DNA of 36,239 nt, from contig JADLKK010000017.1 in assembly GCA_016839025.1 (NCBI GenBank), forward strand, positions 1-36,239, written 5' to 3'. This DNA is from Proteiniphilum sp. (GTDB lineage Bacteria > Bacteroidota > Bacteroidia > Bacteroidales > Dysgonomonadaceae). The notes beneath the pieces are model-generated. The model worked only from the letters and a program-made list of their open reading frames with translations, was not told the DNA's origin and made no database searches. This document shows, piece by piece, positions 1 to 9,176 of this stretch (the first letter of the stretch is position 1; every line of letters begins with the position of its first letter). The position numbers and the translations under genes were made by a program.

Positions 1-9
1 ATTTCCTGT

Positions 10-867
10 CTACATAAAGGTATCTACCACTTTGTTGAAATAATCGATCGATTCCTGTATCTCGGGGAGGTTGTTTTCCCAGTTCGCTTCATACTCAATG
101 GTGAAGTAACCCTCGAACTGCTGTCTTTTCAGTTCCTTCAGTATCTGGTCTACCTGCAGGAGACCCGTTCCCCAGACCACGTCTTCCAGCGTTCCCTCGC
201 TACCCTGGGGAGCGATGTCCTTGAAGTGGAAAGAGATAATCTTTCCTTCCAGTTGCTTGACACACTCCAGGGGGTCAAGTCCCATCCTCTTGTAATGACC
301 GATATCAGCCGATGAACCCAGTAGTTCGGACCTGCCATCGATCGCCTGGAGCAGTATTTCCGGCTTCCAGTAGGAGTTCTCGCTGGGGTGGTTGTGCACC
401 GCCACCTTGATGGCGTGTTCCCTGGAGAGCTCCTCCACCAGGTCCCAGTCATCCAGCGCCGGTTCTGCACTGATGAACTCGAGCTCCATGCTCCTGGCGA
501 AACGGAAGATCTTTTCCCATTCCTCCCGCTTGGCGGTCCACACCCCAGAAGAGATGATCCTGATCCCCCTTGAGGCGGCCATATCCTTGAGCTTCGCCTG
601 GTCGCTTTCAGTGAGGGAGTAACCGAAGACCGCATCCCCAAATTCTGCACCCATCTTCTGACCGGGATAAATCTCGATGAACTTCAACCCCAATTGTTGT
701 GTCTTGTCCAACGCTTCCACTGCCGTGAAACGATGCAGGGTGTATGATTGCATGGAGAGCTTCCAGCCCGCCTTTTCGGCCTTGGTCTGACCTGGTACTG
801 AACCACAGGCACTGTGCAGCATCAACAATGCCAGAGAGATGAACAATAATGTTGGTATCTTTTTCAT
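10..867 (-). CDS. TIM-barrel sugar isomerase/epimerase-like lipoprotein
   Basis: Likely a xylose-isomerase-like TIM-barrel protein (AP_endonuc_2 fold) of 285 aa acting on a sugar or keto-sugar in the periplasm. The first 21 residues form a lipoprotein signal, a hydrophobic stretch ending in the lipobox LHSAC with the lipidated Cys at 21. The start at 867 is chosen for this reason; the frame stays open to 990, but the upstream residues do not look like a signal. Motifs seen include FIEIYPGQ, the acidic ISAEP, HNHP, DIGHYKRMG, HFKDI and a C-terminal TIEYEANW, the usual strand-end metal-binding positions of this fold. It lies 65 nt downstream of the Gfo/Idh/MocA gene on the same strand and is probably cotranscribed with it. 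The pairing suggests a non-hydrolytic, keto-sugar route for carbohydrates (inference). The exact substrate cannot be read from the sequence. Confidence 0.85.
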   Translation of the reverse strand: MKKIPTLLFISLALLMLHSACGSVPGQTKAEKAGWKLSMQSYTLHRFTAVEALDKTQQLGLKFIEIYPGQKMGAEFGDAVFGYSLTESDQAKLKDMAASRGIRIISSGVWTAKREEWEKIFRFARSMELEFISAEPALDDWDLVEELSREHAIKVAVHNHPSENSYWKPEILLQAIDGRSELLGSSADIGHYKRMGLDPLECVKQLEGKIISFHFKDIAPQGSEGTLEDVVWGTGLLQVDQILKELKRQQFEGYFTIEYEANWENNLPEIQESIDYFNKVVDTFM

Positions 868-889
868 AATCTTCTTGAATATATAAAGG

Positions 890-919
890 AGAGGTGTCCA
901 CAGGTAAGAAGACACCTCT
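890..919 (-). other. Intergenic hairpin between the oxidoreductase and isomerase genes
   Basis: AGAGGTGTC at 890-898 is the exact reverse complement of GACACCTCT at 911-919, giving a 9-bp stem with a 12-nt loop. It lies in the 65-nt gap between the two minus-strand genes. Only a weak T-run follows on the transcribed strand, so it may be a leaky terminator or an mRNA-processing or stability hairpin that lowers expression of the downstream gene. Confidence 0.5.
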
Positions 920-932
920 TCCGAATGATTGG

Positions 933-2447
933 TTACTTCTTGGGCATCGCGGGCAACGTGAACCCATTGTGATAGGTGTGGTTGATCCACTCGTTGGCCA
1001 TCTCCAGCGCGTTGAACTCGGCAAAGCGCCGGTCGAACCTGGGATCACCATCGATGACCGCATACTCATCCACGGTGACGATCTTGATCTTGTCGCTGGG
1101 CGAGATATTGGTAAACTTCATCTCTTCACCGTCCCATTGCAGCTCACGGTGCAATCCCTGCAGACCCGAGAGACGCGTGGCAAGAACACCCATCACCACC
1201 ATCTCATTGAAGGGACCGGAGAACTGGAAGTTGGAAGAGGCTTCCTTTCTGCTCCCTGCGGACTCCTTGGCTGCCCTGATCCAATCCTGCTCGTGTGCGT
1301 TGGTCGACCAGATGTCACCGTTGCCACCTTTCACCCTCGGAAGAGTGGGATCCGGTTCGGTGAAGTCGGCCATCAGGGAAGTGGGCAACAGTGTGGGATT
1401 CATGCCGTAACAACCGGTCATGATCTTGCCCTTTGTGCCAACCAGGATAATGCCACCGTTAGAATCACCCATCATCTCACCATCTTTCAGCTCTTCCGGT
1501 CGATCGGGCAGTAGTCCTCCATCATACCAATACACCTTCACCTCCGGCATGTTAACCTTCCCTTTCGGGGCACGCGCCGGAAACCTGTAGGTGACCACCT
1601 GTGCCTGAGGGGGTGAGTAGAGATTCGAGAGTGTAGAGCTGGCTGAAACGCTCACCGGATACTTCAGGTCGAGGGCCCAGTAGAGTGGGTCCATGATGTG
1701 ACAGGCCATGTCACCGAGGGCACCGGTACCGAAATCCCAGAATCCCCTCCAGTTCCAGGGGGTGTAGGCCGGGTTGTAAGGCCGCTTTGCAGCAGGCCCG
1801 ATGAAAAGGTCCCAGTCAAGTGTGCCAGGTACGGCATGATCCCCCTTGGGTTCAGAAAGTCCCTGGGGCCATATGGGACGATCGGTCCAGCAGTGCGCTT
1901 CGTACACCTCTCCTATCACCCCCGATTCAACCCACTCGGCAATACGACGACACCAGTCGAACGAGTTACCCTGATTGCCCATCTGAGTGGCCACCTGGTG
2001 CTTCTTTGCCAGCCGCGTGAGCAACCTCGACTCGTATACGCTGTGGGTAAGAGGTTTCTGCACGTAGGCATGCTTACCCAAGGTGATGGCATGGGCCGCC
2101 ACACCGGCGTGCGTATGGTCGGGCGTGGCAACCATGACGGCATCGATCGACTTGCCCATCGTGTCGAACATCTCCCGCCAGTCCTTGAATTGCCTGGCCT
2201 TGGGGTAGTCCTTGAATGTCTTGGCGGCATACTTCCAGTCCACATCGCACAGCGCCACGATGTTCTCGCTCTTCATGTTGGCCAGGTTGCGCCGGCCCAT
2301 CCCCCCCACACCAATACCGGCTATGTTCAGCTTGTCGCCGGGTGAGGTGTGGCCGTGGGCTTTCCCAAGGATCGTATTGGGAACAATCGTAATACCGGCA
2401 GCTCCTATTGCTGCTTTCTTTAGAAATGATCTGCGTGAAGAATCCAT
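933..2447 (-). CDS. Gfo/Idh/MocA family oxidoreductase with Tat signal
   Basis: NAD(P)-dependent sugar or cyclitol dehydrogenase-like protein of 504 aa. The N terminus SRRSFLKKAAIGAAG is a twin-arginine signal followed by a hydrophobic segment, so the folded, cofactor-loaded protein is probably exported. The Rossmann motif GIGVGGMGRRN lies near residue 44. The family's EKP motif appears as VQKPLTHS, a variant I recall in exported Bacteroidota members. The C-terminal part holds the usual Gfo/Idh/MocA beta-sheet domain (GALGDMACHIMDPL and following). It is the first gene of a pair with the isomerase-like lipoprotein downstream and is divergent from the exported FAD-dependent oxidoreductase. A role in oxidising a glycoside or sugar to a keto intermediate is inferred from context. 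A GH109-like NAD-dependent glycosidase activity is an alternative the sequence does not exclude. Confidence 0.9.
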   Translation of the reverse strand: MDSSRRSFLKKAAIGAAGITIVPNTILGKAHGHTSPGDKLNIAGIGVGGMGRRNLANMKSENIVALCDVDWKYAAKTFKDYPKARQFKDWREMFDTMGKSIDAVMVATPDHTHAGVAAHAITLGKHAYVQKPLTHSVYESRLLTRLAKKHQVATQMGNQGNSFDWCRRIAEWVESGVIGEVYEAHCWTDRPIWPQGLSEPKGDHAVPGTLDWDLFIGPAAKRPYNPAYTPWNWRGFWDFGTGALGDMACHIMDPLYWALDLKYPVSVSASSTLSNLYSPPQAQVVTYRFPARAPKGKVNMPEVKVYWYDGGLLPDRPEELKDGEMMGDSNGGIILVGTKGKIMTGCYGMNPTLLPTSLMADFTEPDPTLPRVKGGNGDIWSTNAHEQDWIRAAKESAGSRKEASSNFQFSGPFNEMVVMGVLATRLSGLQGLHRELQWDGEEMKFTNISPSDKIKIVTVDEYAVIDGDPRFDRRFAEFNALEMANEWINHTYHNGFTLPAMPKK

Positions 2448-2732
2448 ATAATAATATTTTTAAAAGAGTTTGGCCATAAAAAAAGAAAAAAACCTGCATA
2501 AAAACCCTTTGACTTGGGTAACTCATGTTTTATGACAGCAATAATACAAATAATTTAATAAATAACCCCCATGTTATTAGAAATATATAAAAAAAAGTCC
2601 CATTTCAGTTGTCTCACTCCTCCTGTGGTGAAAGACTTCCCCCAAAAAAAGTGAAAGTTTGAGAAAAAAGTGATACCTTTGACAAAATGGTAATTTAACA
2701 AAAGGGTGCGTATCACCGGATTATCACATCAT
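2448..2732. other. Divergent intergenic region
   Basis: This 285-nt AT-rich gap separates the minus-strand Gfo/Idh/MocA gene from the plus-strand FAD oxidoreductase gene and must carry both promoters. A plus-strand -7 box is visible at 2674-2681. No convincing minus-strand TAnnTTTG box was found. The stretch contains several A-runs and no ORF or clear inverted repeat. Confidence 0.6.
2674..2681 (+). promoter_or_regulatory. Bacteroidota-type -7 box for the FAD oxidoreductase gene
   Basis: TACCTTTG matches the Bacteroidota -7 consensus TAnnTTTG exactly, about 50 nt before the chosen ATG at 2733. A TTTG at 2658-2661 is too close (12 nt) to be the standard -33 element, and nothing matches at the usual 19-21 nt spacing. 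The call therefore rests on the -7 box alone. Confidence 0.45.
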
Positions 2733-4631
2733 ATGAAACGGATAACTGTGGAAATTTTCTTTCTCCTATTTCTATCTCTATTTCACGTGCCATCAAATGC
2801 TCAATCTGTGTTTATTGAAGCTGAAAGTTTCGAGAACAGGGGGGGATGGGTGGTTGACCAACAGTTCATGGACCTGATGGGGTCATCCTATCTGATGGCC
2901 CATGGTTTGGGGAAACCGGTGAGTGATGCAACCACAAGGGTCCATTTCCCGAAATTGGGAGAATACAATGTTTATGTCAGAACCTACGACTGGACATCTC
3001 CCTGGACTTCAGCTGAAGGCCCCGGAAAGTTCCAGGTAACAATCAACGACAGACCATTGAACGCCCACATATTGGGTGTGCAAAGTGATACCTGGGAATG
3101 GCAGAAGGCAGGGAAAATAAATATCACGCAACCAATCGTCAAGATAGGATTGAGGGATCTTACAGGATTCAACGGCCGTTGTGATGCCATCTATTTCACC
3201 ATGGATGACCTTCCTCCCCCCAATGAGCTGGAATCATTGGATGCATTCAGGAAAGAGCAACGGGGATTACCGAAAACAATACCTGAAGCAGGTGAGTTTG
3301 ATTTTGTGGTAATAGGAGGAGGTGTTGCCGGCACAGCCGCAGCAATCACCGCATCCCGAATGGGTTTACAGGTTGCCCTGATTCAGGACAGGCCTGTGCT
3401 AGGGGGAAACAATAGTTCTGAAGTGAGGGTTCATCTGGGAGGCAGGATAAAAGTCGATCCTTACCCGAAACTGGGGGATGTTGTCAACGAGATCGCTCCC
3501 CTGAGGGGAGGTAACGCGCAACCAGGAGATTATTACGAGGATGAGAAGAAGCTTGAAATGGTCAATGCCGAAAGGAACATTCGTCTGTTTCTGAATTTCA
3601 GGGCTTTCAGTGTTGAAAAAGATGGCAGCAATATCCGAAGGGTGATTGCCAGGAATATTGAAACGGCGGAAGAATTGGGCTTTTCAGCACCTCTGTTTGC
3701 AGATTGCACAGGAGATGGGACTATCGGATATCTGGCCGGAGCTGATTTTGCGATGGGCAGAGAAAGCAAGGCTGATTTCAATGAGACCACGGCGCCGGAA
3801 ACTCCCGATAAAATGACGATGGGTGCATCTGTACAGTGGTACGCTAGAGAGGGAGACGATGCATCTTCTTTCCCTGAGTTTGCTTATGGGCTGGATTTTA
3901 ACGATGACAACGTTCAAAAAGTAACCATGGGAGAGTGGACTTGGGAAACAGGAATGAATTTTGATCAAATATCCGACTTCGAAAGAATTAGAGACTATGG
4001 CATGCTGGTGGTATATTCCAACTGGTCCTACCTGAAGAACAGAAGCGCATACACGGAAGAGTACAAAAAAAGAGAGCTGGAATGGATTGCCTATATTGCC
4101 GGTAAGAGAGAGTCCCGCAGATTGTTGGGAGATCTGATCCTCACAGAACAGGACATCACCAACTTCGTCGTCTATCCCGATGCGTCTGTCCCCACAACCT
4201 GGACCATCGATCTCCACTATCCGGATCCAAAGAACAAGGAGCATTTTCCCGGTGCCGAATTTAAGTCAATCGCAGTGCATAAACCCATCCACCCCTATCC
4301 TGTTCCCTATCGTTGCTTTTATTCCCGCAATGTGGACAACCTGTTCATGGCAGGAAGAAACATAAGTGTGACCCATGTAGCGTTAGGAACCGTGAGGGTG
4401 ATGCGTACAACGGGAATGATGGGAGAAGTGGTGGGAATGGCTGCATCCATTGCGACAAAAAACAACACCAATCCCAGGGGCGTCTATCAAAACCATCTGG
4501 ATCAGTTACACCAACTGATGTCGCTCGGAGCCGGCAGGTACAACATGGAGAACCTGCAGATTTACAACCTGGGGCGCACACTGGGACCCAAAAAGATGGA
4601 TATCCGGATCCCTCCTTATGATAAGGAGTAA
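2733..4631 (+). CDS. Exported FAD-dependent oxidoreductase
   Basis: FAD-dependent oxidoreductase of the FAD_oxidored (PF12831-like) type, 632 aa. The ATG at 2733 is chosen over the in-frame GTG at 2706 because it opens a good signal peptide, with a hydrophobic core ending at SNAQS. Residues about 25-165 form a beta-rich module (FIEAESFENRGGW at its start) resembling carbohydrate-binding or golvesin-like domains fused to such oxidoreductases. The dinucleotide-binding motif VVIGGGVAGTAAA sits near residue 195, followed by VLGGNNSSEVRVHLGG. Near the C terminus NLFMAGRNISVTHVALGTVR matches the second FAD-contacting region. It is probably periplasmic and is divergent from the Gfo/Idh/MocA and isomerase pair, so all three may process the same sugar. 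Relatives are sometimes named xanthan lyase in databases; nothing here supports a lyase activity. Confidence 0.85.
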   Translation: MKRITVEIFFLLFLSLFHVPSNAQSVFIEAESFENRGGWVVDQQFMDLMGSSYLMAHGLGKPVSDATTRVHFPKLGEYNVYVRTYDWTSPWTSAEGPGKFQVTINDRPLNAHILGVQSDTWEWQKAGKINITQPIVKIGLRDLTGFNGRCDAIYFTMDDLPPPNELESLDAFRKEQRGLPKTIPEAGEFDFVVIGGGVAGTAAAITASRMGLQVALIQDRPVLGGNNSSEVRVHLGGRIKVDPYPKLGDVVNEIAPLRGGNAQPGDYYEDEKKLEMVNAERNIRLFLNFRAFSVEKDGSNIRRVIARNIETAEELGFSAPLFADCTGDGTIGYLAGADFAMGRESKADFNETTAPETPDKMTMGASVQWYAREGDDASSFPEFAYGLDFNDDNVQKVTMGEWTWETGMNFDQISDFERIRDYGMLVVYSNWSYLKNRSAYTEEYKKRELEWIAYIAGKRESRRLLGDLILTEQDITNFVVYPDASVPTTWTIDLHYPDPKNKEHFPGAEFKSIAVHKPIHPYPVPYRCFYSRNVDNLFMAGRNISVTHVALGTVRVMRTTGMMGEVVGMAASIATKNNTNPRGVYQNHLDQLHQLMSLGAGRYNMENLQIYNLGRTLGPKKMDIRIPPYDKE

Positions 4632-4746
4632 AAGCCATCACAAGGGGTCGGCATCACCGGAATATCCAGTCCTGAAATCTATCGTGAGTACTTCGTCAAG
4701 GGGTAAGGAGGATTTTCATTCAATACTAAAAGTAACACCAATCAAT

Positions 4747-4757
4747 GACAAATTGTC
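4747..4757. promoter_or_regulatory. Small palindrome upstream of the pirin gene
   Basis: GACAAATTGTC is an 11-nt palindrome centred on one A, 22 nt before the pirin start. GACAAT recurs at 4782-4787. It could be an operator, but it is short enough to occur by chance in AT-rich DNA. Confidence 0.2.
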
Positions 4758-4779
4758 GCAAAGATATAATCAATAAAAG

Positions 4780-5661
4780 ATGACAATGATGAATAAAAGA
4801 AAAGCAACCCAAATTATCAGGGGAGAGCATGCCATTGATGGAGCCGGAGTACATTTGCGCCGTGTACTGGGACCAGGCAACATTGTTGATTTTGATCCGT
4901 TTTTAATGCTTGACGGATTTGATTCTACCGACCCGGGAGACTACATTAAGGGGTTTCCCTGGCATCCCCACAGAGGTATTGAAACCATCACCTATTTAAT
5001 TAAAGGCAAGCTTGAACACGGGGATAGTCTGGGAAACAGGGGAACCATCCATGACCTGGAATGCCAATGGATGACAGCCGGTTCCGGCATTATACATCAG
5101 GAAATGCCCAAAGAATCTGACAGAATGCTGGGATGTCAGCTTTGGGTGAATTTACCCGCAAGAGACAAAATGACCCCTCCGGCATATGGCGATATTACAC
5201 AGGAGAAAGTCACCCTTGTGGAAGAAGAAAATGCGGCAGTGAGAATTCTTGCCGGCACTTACAAGGGTAAAACGGGTGTTTTTGAAAGCAAATACGTAAC
5301 AGTCAAATATATTGATGTAAATCTGGCTTCCCACAGCACATGGCGCTACACCGAAACACCCAATGACGAAACGCTGTTTATCTATTTGCTGGACGGAACA
5401 CTTGCCGTTGATGAGACCCTGTCGCAGTTTGAAAATAAGTCCTGCGCCGTTTTATTTGGTTCACTGGATAAAAACAGCAGCACAAACGATGCGGTTGTAG
5501 TCCGTTCAGGGGATCAGGGTGCCAGGTTTGTCCTGTTGGCGGCCAAGCCGTTGAAAGAACCGGTTGCATGGGGTGGTCCAATTGTCATGAATACAAATGA
5601 AGAACTGGATCAGGCTTTTAATGAATTGGATAATGGCACGTTTATCAAGCATCGCCTGTAA
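4780..5661 (+). CDS. Pirin family protein
   Basis: Pirin, a bicupin protein of 293 aa, within the usual 230-300 aa. The N-terminal cupin carries the four expected metal ligands: His62 and His64 in PWHPHRGIETITY, then His106 and Glu108 in SGIIHQEMP. Known pirins bind iron and either act as quercetin 2,3-dioxygenases or as redox-dependent regulators; which applies here cannot be told. FDPFLMLDGFD and the C-terminal pirin_C region are also present. There are three near-adjacent ATGs, at 4780, 4786 and 4789; the last (MNKRKATQ) is equally plausible. The gene appears to be a single transcription unit. It converges with the broken outer-membrane protein gene, and the two stop codons are only 30 nt apart. 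Base composition is more AT-rich than the mut or mre genes. Confidence 0.93.
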   Translation: MTMMNKRKATQIIRGEHAIDGAGVHLRRVLGPGNIVDFDPFLMLDGFDSTDPGDYIKGFPWHPHRGIETITYLIKGKLEHGDSLGNRGTIHDLECQWMTAGSGIIHQEMPKESDRMLGCQLWVNLPARDKMTPPAYGDITQEKVTLVEEENAAVRILAGTYKGKTGVFESKYVTVKYIDVNLASHSTWRYTETPNDETLFIYLLDGTLAVDETLSQFENKSCAVLFGSLDKNSSTNDAVVVRSGDQGARFVLLAAKPLKEPVAWGGPIVMNTNEELDQAFNELDNGTFIKHRL

Positions 5662-5691
5662 TCAGCTCCATTTCCCATTCAGTTTACACTA

Positions 5692-8012
5692 TCAGATCAT
5701 GCGATTGATCTCCCGGTCGCCTGCACCGTTTCCCTTGTATCGGTTCCTGGCCGTGTTGAACTTGTACCGCACGGTGAGTTCCAGCTCGCGGCTGTCCCAT
5801 TTGGAGTACTGAAAGATGTCGAGCCGGTCGTTGAAGGCGAAGATGCCCATCTTGCGGCCGTGGAAGAGGTCGTGTCCCTTGAGGGTGAGCGATAGCTTGT
5901 CTTCTAAGAAGGATTTGGTGATGCCGGCATCGACCACGAACTGGTTCCGTGTGGTACGAAAATTCTGATGAAACCCCTTGCCCTGAAAGCGGGAATCGAG
6001 GTTGACCAGAAACCCCTTGGCCAATGAAAAAGAGTTGTTGAACGATGCGATGGGCATGGGCCGGTTCATCCGCACCTGTTCACCCCGTATCTCCATCTCC
6101 AGCCATTGGGCGGTGAGGCCGATGCTTGCCTGGGGACCCCAGATCCCGAATTTGGGCGACGCCGTGAGGAAAGCAGAGAGGCTGGGTATCTGATTGATGT
6201 TGATGTTCGACAAGAGGGTGACCGCCGGGTTCTCCTCCAGTTGTTCGGCCCACTGTATGATGGCATTCTTCTGCTGCTTCCAGGATACCGCCAGCTGCAA
6301 GAACCTCCAGGAGCCCATCATTGAGACATCGTGCAGGGTCGTGGGTTTCAGAAAGGGGTTACCGGTCTGCATGGTGAAGCGATTGGCGTAAAAGATATTG
6401 CTGCCCATCTGCCAATAGGCGGGACGAACCGTCTTCACCGAATAGCCCATCTGCAGTTGCAGGTTGCCGAATTGGTTGCTGTAGGTGAGCGCGGGGAACC
6501 ACTGGCTGTAGCTCCTGCTCAGCTCATCGTTCCGCACCCCGTCACGGAAATAGTCCCAGTAGAGATCCTCGTAACGAAGACCGGCGGTAATCTGTCCGAT
6601 GGGCGTAGCGCGGTTGTACTCAGCATAGAAGGAGAGGTTCTGGTCTTGAATCTCAGTTCCGGAGGAAGGGATCATCGGGTTACTGGTCCGGTAGTCATCC
6701 TTCCGATGTGTACGGGTGAACTCGTTCCCCACCGAGAGGGTACCCCCCAGCAGCGGATGGGTGAGGATGGTACGGGCAGCGATCAGCCGGTTGTAGATAT
6801 GGTTCTCGGAGCGTATGGCGCGGTCATCCTGCTCCTCACTGCTCTCGGTGATGCTCGACCGGGTGGTCTGGCTGCTGCGGTAAAAGTCACCGTTGAAATC
6901 GACCGTCAGCTTGCCGAAGGTGCCGCTGTAATAGCTGTTGAGCCGGTGGCGGGGCTGCAGATCCTGTTGCTGGTCGTCACGGCTCACCAGCCGGTCGTAA
7001 AACTGACCGTCGGCATACACATCACTGCTGGTGGAGGCCATGTCCTGGTTCTTGCCGGGAAAAGTGGTGAGGGTGTACTTCATCCCCAACTGCTGCTTGG
7101 GTGAGAACTCGTAGTTGATGCCGGCCACGACGGTGAGGGGATTGGAGAGTCCATCTACACGTAGCTGATTCTCCTGCGTCCAGAGGGTATCCACATAGGT
7201 GGACTGCCGGATGATGCTCTCCTGGAAGTAGGCATGCCGTTCATACTTGAGGGTGCCGAAGAGATCCCAGCCGTTGTTGCGGTAGTTCACGTTGAGCTGT
7301 TGCCGTAGGTCGGTGTTCTCGGTCTGCAGGTAAGTGGAGCGCAGGTCGAAGCCGAAGCCGTCACCTACCTTCCGCACGGTGTGGATGCGGATCACCGCCT
7401 TCACCGAGGCATCGTAGCGTGCACCGGGATTGTAGACGATCTCCACATGCGGTCGAGCTCCGAAGGGTCGCGCATCTCCCGGTTATTGATGTAGATCTTG
7501 GCAGCCCCCTTGCCGAAGATCTCATAAGCACCGTCGTCGCCCGTCACTGCCGGCAACCGTTTCAACAGATCATCGGCAGTGCCCGCCTTACTCAGCACCG
7601 TGTTCTCGACCGTTGTCACCAGGGCATCGTTCCGCACCCGGATCCGGGGCAAGTCACCGTTGACCACCAGCTCTCCCAGCTCGGTGGTCTCGGGCTTCAA
7701 CGCGATGCGCTGACCAATGGCAGCCTCCACCACCTTTGTCTCATACCCGATAAAGGATATCCGGAGAAAAGCATCGCTCTTGTAGTCGCTGTTGAGGGAA
7801 AAGTGACCCTCCTGGTTGGTGATGGTGCCGGCGATCAGCGTGGAGTCGGGCACGGTATAAAGAGCCACGTTGGCAAATTCAATGGGATTGCTGTCGGTAT
7901 CGAGTACCGTGCCGTGTATTTGTGCATGCATGGGCAAAAGAATGCCTCCAAGAAGAAAAAATAGAACTATTTTCTGTATCATACCACTGTTTGTTGTTGA
8001 TTGGAAAACCAT
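5692..8012 (-). pseudogene. Outer-membrane beta-barrel (TonB-receptor-like) protein, frameshifted
   Basis: Two adjacent minus-strand reading frames make one gene. Part 1 (8012 to about 7446) has a signal peptide, a CarboxypepD_reg-like domain (IHGTVLDTDSNPIEFANVALY) and a plug-like part ending KIYINNREMRDPSELDRM. Part 2 (7446-5692) starts at VEIVYNPGARYDASVKAVIR and runs as an OMP_b-brl_3 barrel of 584 aa. In relatives as I recall them, about seven residues separate the ELDRx and VEIV motifs. Here they abut and the frame shifts by one at 7446, so a deletion of about 22 nt explains both facts (inference). Together the parts give about 770 aa, normal for these receptors. The GTG at 7446 is the first codon of the second frame, but a barrel made without a signal peptide would not be exported. 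The gene is therefore probably non-functional unless this is an assembly error. Confidence 0.85.
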
Positions 8013-8384
8013 TGAGCAATCAGCGAGGGACTCCTTTTGCGCGCCATCGGGACACCCCGCATCGGTTGCTTTTGTTTTTTATGGTGATATGACATCCTCC
8101 AGGTTCAATCGGTTACAAAAAAATATGGATGAGCAGGTATTTCGCTGATACTTCGCCGGATCTTGGCAGGTGCTTCCTTGTTACAACCTTATTCAATCGA
8201 TGTATCCACTCCCTGTTATATAGAGGAGAGCATAAAGTTCAGAAATGAAAAGAATGTAAACGCAGACATTAGGAGCCAACGAAGGAGGGGCCCAAAACGC
8301 TGCATGGTGGGGTGGTACGATGCGGAAGAAGATACTGAGCAGGTCACTCCCCATCAAGCGCAGCAGTCCGGAGAGTCTGCGGCA
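8013..8384. other. Gene-poor stretch between the broken receptor and integrase remnant
   Basis: These 372 nt lie between the start of the outer-membrane protein pseudogene and the end of the integrase remnant, both on the minus strand. Short open frames exist on both strands but none resembles a known protein or has a convincing start. No clear TAnnTTTG promoter for the receptor gene was found. It may be degraded flank of the mobile element. Confidence 0.5.
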
Positions 8385-8763
8385 TCAAAGCAAATCGAGC
8401 GGGCTTTTGATTTTTGATTGGGCAATATCGGTGACATGCGTCGCAAAGCTATGCCGCAGGGTGATATTCCTTGTAATAGCGTCTGAGGGAATCCAGCAAC
8501 CGGTGGGAAAGCATCACCACAGGGTCCTTCCCTCCCTTGGCATTTCTAATCAGGATGATTCTGTTTTTCGAATCCACATCATGCAGCTTCAGCTGAAGCA
8601 GTTCGTTCAGGCGCAACCCGCATCCGTATAAGAGCTGAACGAAGCACCTGTGTTTCAGGTTGGTCACGCCATCCATCAATCGGCTCATCTCCCGGGTAAT
8701 CAGGTAGACCGGCAGACTTTTGTTTTTCGCGTGGAGATAGAGCTGTTTGATGTTGAGTTGGAA
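8385..8763 (-). pseudogene. Eroded tyrosine recombinase/integrase remnant
   Basis: C-terminal half of a tyrosine recombinase of the kind often carried by IS91-like elements. Reading from 8763 on the minus strand, the frame gives a linker, KSLPVYLITREMSRLMDGV, then NLKHRCFVQLLYGCGLRLNE, whose GLR carries the first catalytic Arg. It continues to LLDSLRRYYKEYHP and then stops. One frame over, from 8459, it resumes directly at LRHSFATH (catalytic H-x-x-R region) and ends with VTDIAQSKIKSPLDLL. About 45 residues are missing between YKEYHP and LRHSFATH. A second gap seems to join HSFATH straight to the terminal YTHV-type segment, removing the normal LLE...LGHxSSKTTEIY region near 8433-8441. The N-terminal part is absent, with a stop at 8764-8766. 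It cannot encode an active recombinase. Confidence 0.8.
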
Positions 8764-8908
8764 CTATATCGTTGAACTAAACCTGTCGGTAAATTAGAAT
8801 AGTGATAATTTTGAAGCGTAATAACTTCAATTAATAATCATTATGAATCTAAACAAGCCTATCAGTGCTTTCAAGATTTTTTGTGTAGACGTTTGCCATC
8901 GCAAATAG
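8764..8908. other. AT-rich junction between two recombinase remnants
   Basis: This 145-nt AT-rich stretch separates the minus-strand remnant from the plus-strand one. An ATG at 8843 is in frame with the plus-strand integrase fragment but is interrupted by TAG at 8906-8908. No promoter or terminal repeat could be recognised. Confidence 0.4.
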
Positions 8909-9112
8909 GAAGAGTTCCACGTAAGACGGCCTCGCAAGGAGAAAAAACTCCCCATAGTTTTGTCATTGCAGGAAGTGCAACACATGATCACGGTAACAAA
9001 CAACATAAAGCACAGAGCCATTCCAATGCTTACCTATTCTGTCGGACTTCGCAGAATGGAAATATTACAAATCAAAGCATGCGACATTGATTCACAGCGT
9101 ATGCAAGTTAAG
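8909..9112 (+). pseudogene. Second tyrosine recombinase fragment
   Basis: After a TAG at 8906 the frame reads EEFHVRRPRKEKKLPIVLSL, the linker to the catalytic domain. It continues QEVQHMITVTNNIKHRAIPM, LTYSVGLRRMEILQIKACDI and DSQRMQV. This is the first third of a tyrosine recombinase catalytic domain, with catalytic Arg in GLRR, and it is more divergent from the 8385-8763 copy than a recent duplicate would be. After about 9104-9112 the similarity stops and another frame carries an IS91-type zinc ribbon. The box II residues (H-x-x-R) and the tyrosine are therefore missing. It is clearly a remnant. Its AT-rich composition differs from that of the first remnant, which argues for a separate origin. 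Confidence 0.75.
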
Positions 9113-9113
9113 T

Positions 9114-9176
9114 TGCAATCATTGTGGTCACAAGGTTCAATCCTACAACTCGTGTCGTCATCGAAATTGTCCCAAT
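9114..9176 (+). pseudogene. IS91-type transposase zinc-ribbon fragment
   Basis: The frame starting at TGC 9114 reads CNHCGHKVQSYNSCRHRNCP. This matches the N-terminal zinc-binding domain of IS91/ISCR transposases, whose usual form is CxxCG...YNSCRxRHCPxC. It is followed by Asn and a TGA at 9177-9179 where the last Cys is expected. It is fused out of frame to the preceding integrase fragment. In Bacteroidota IS91-like elements a tyrosine recombinase gene commonly precedes the transposase gene, so an internal deletion of such an element would produce this arrangement. Nothing of the catalytic Y2 transposase domain remains. Confidence 0.65.

Noticed and set aside
6331-7104. Plus-strand open frame (257 aa) inside the beta-barrel gene
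   Set aside because: Its low-complexity Val/Gly/His-rich product is the antisense of the barrel repeats.
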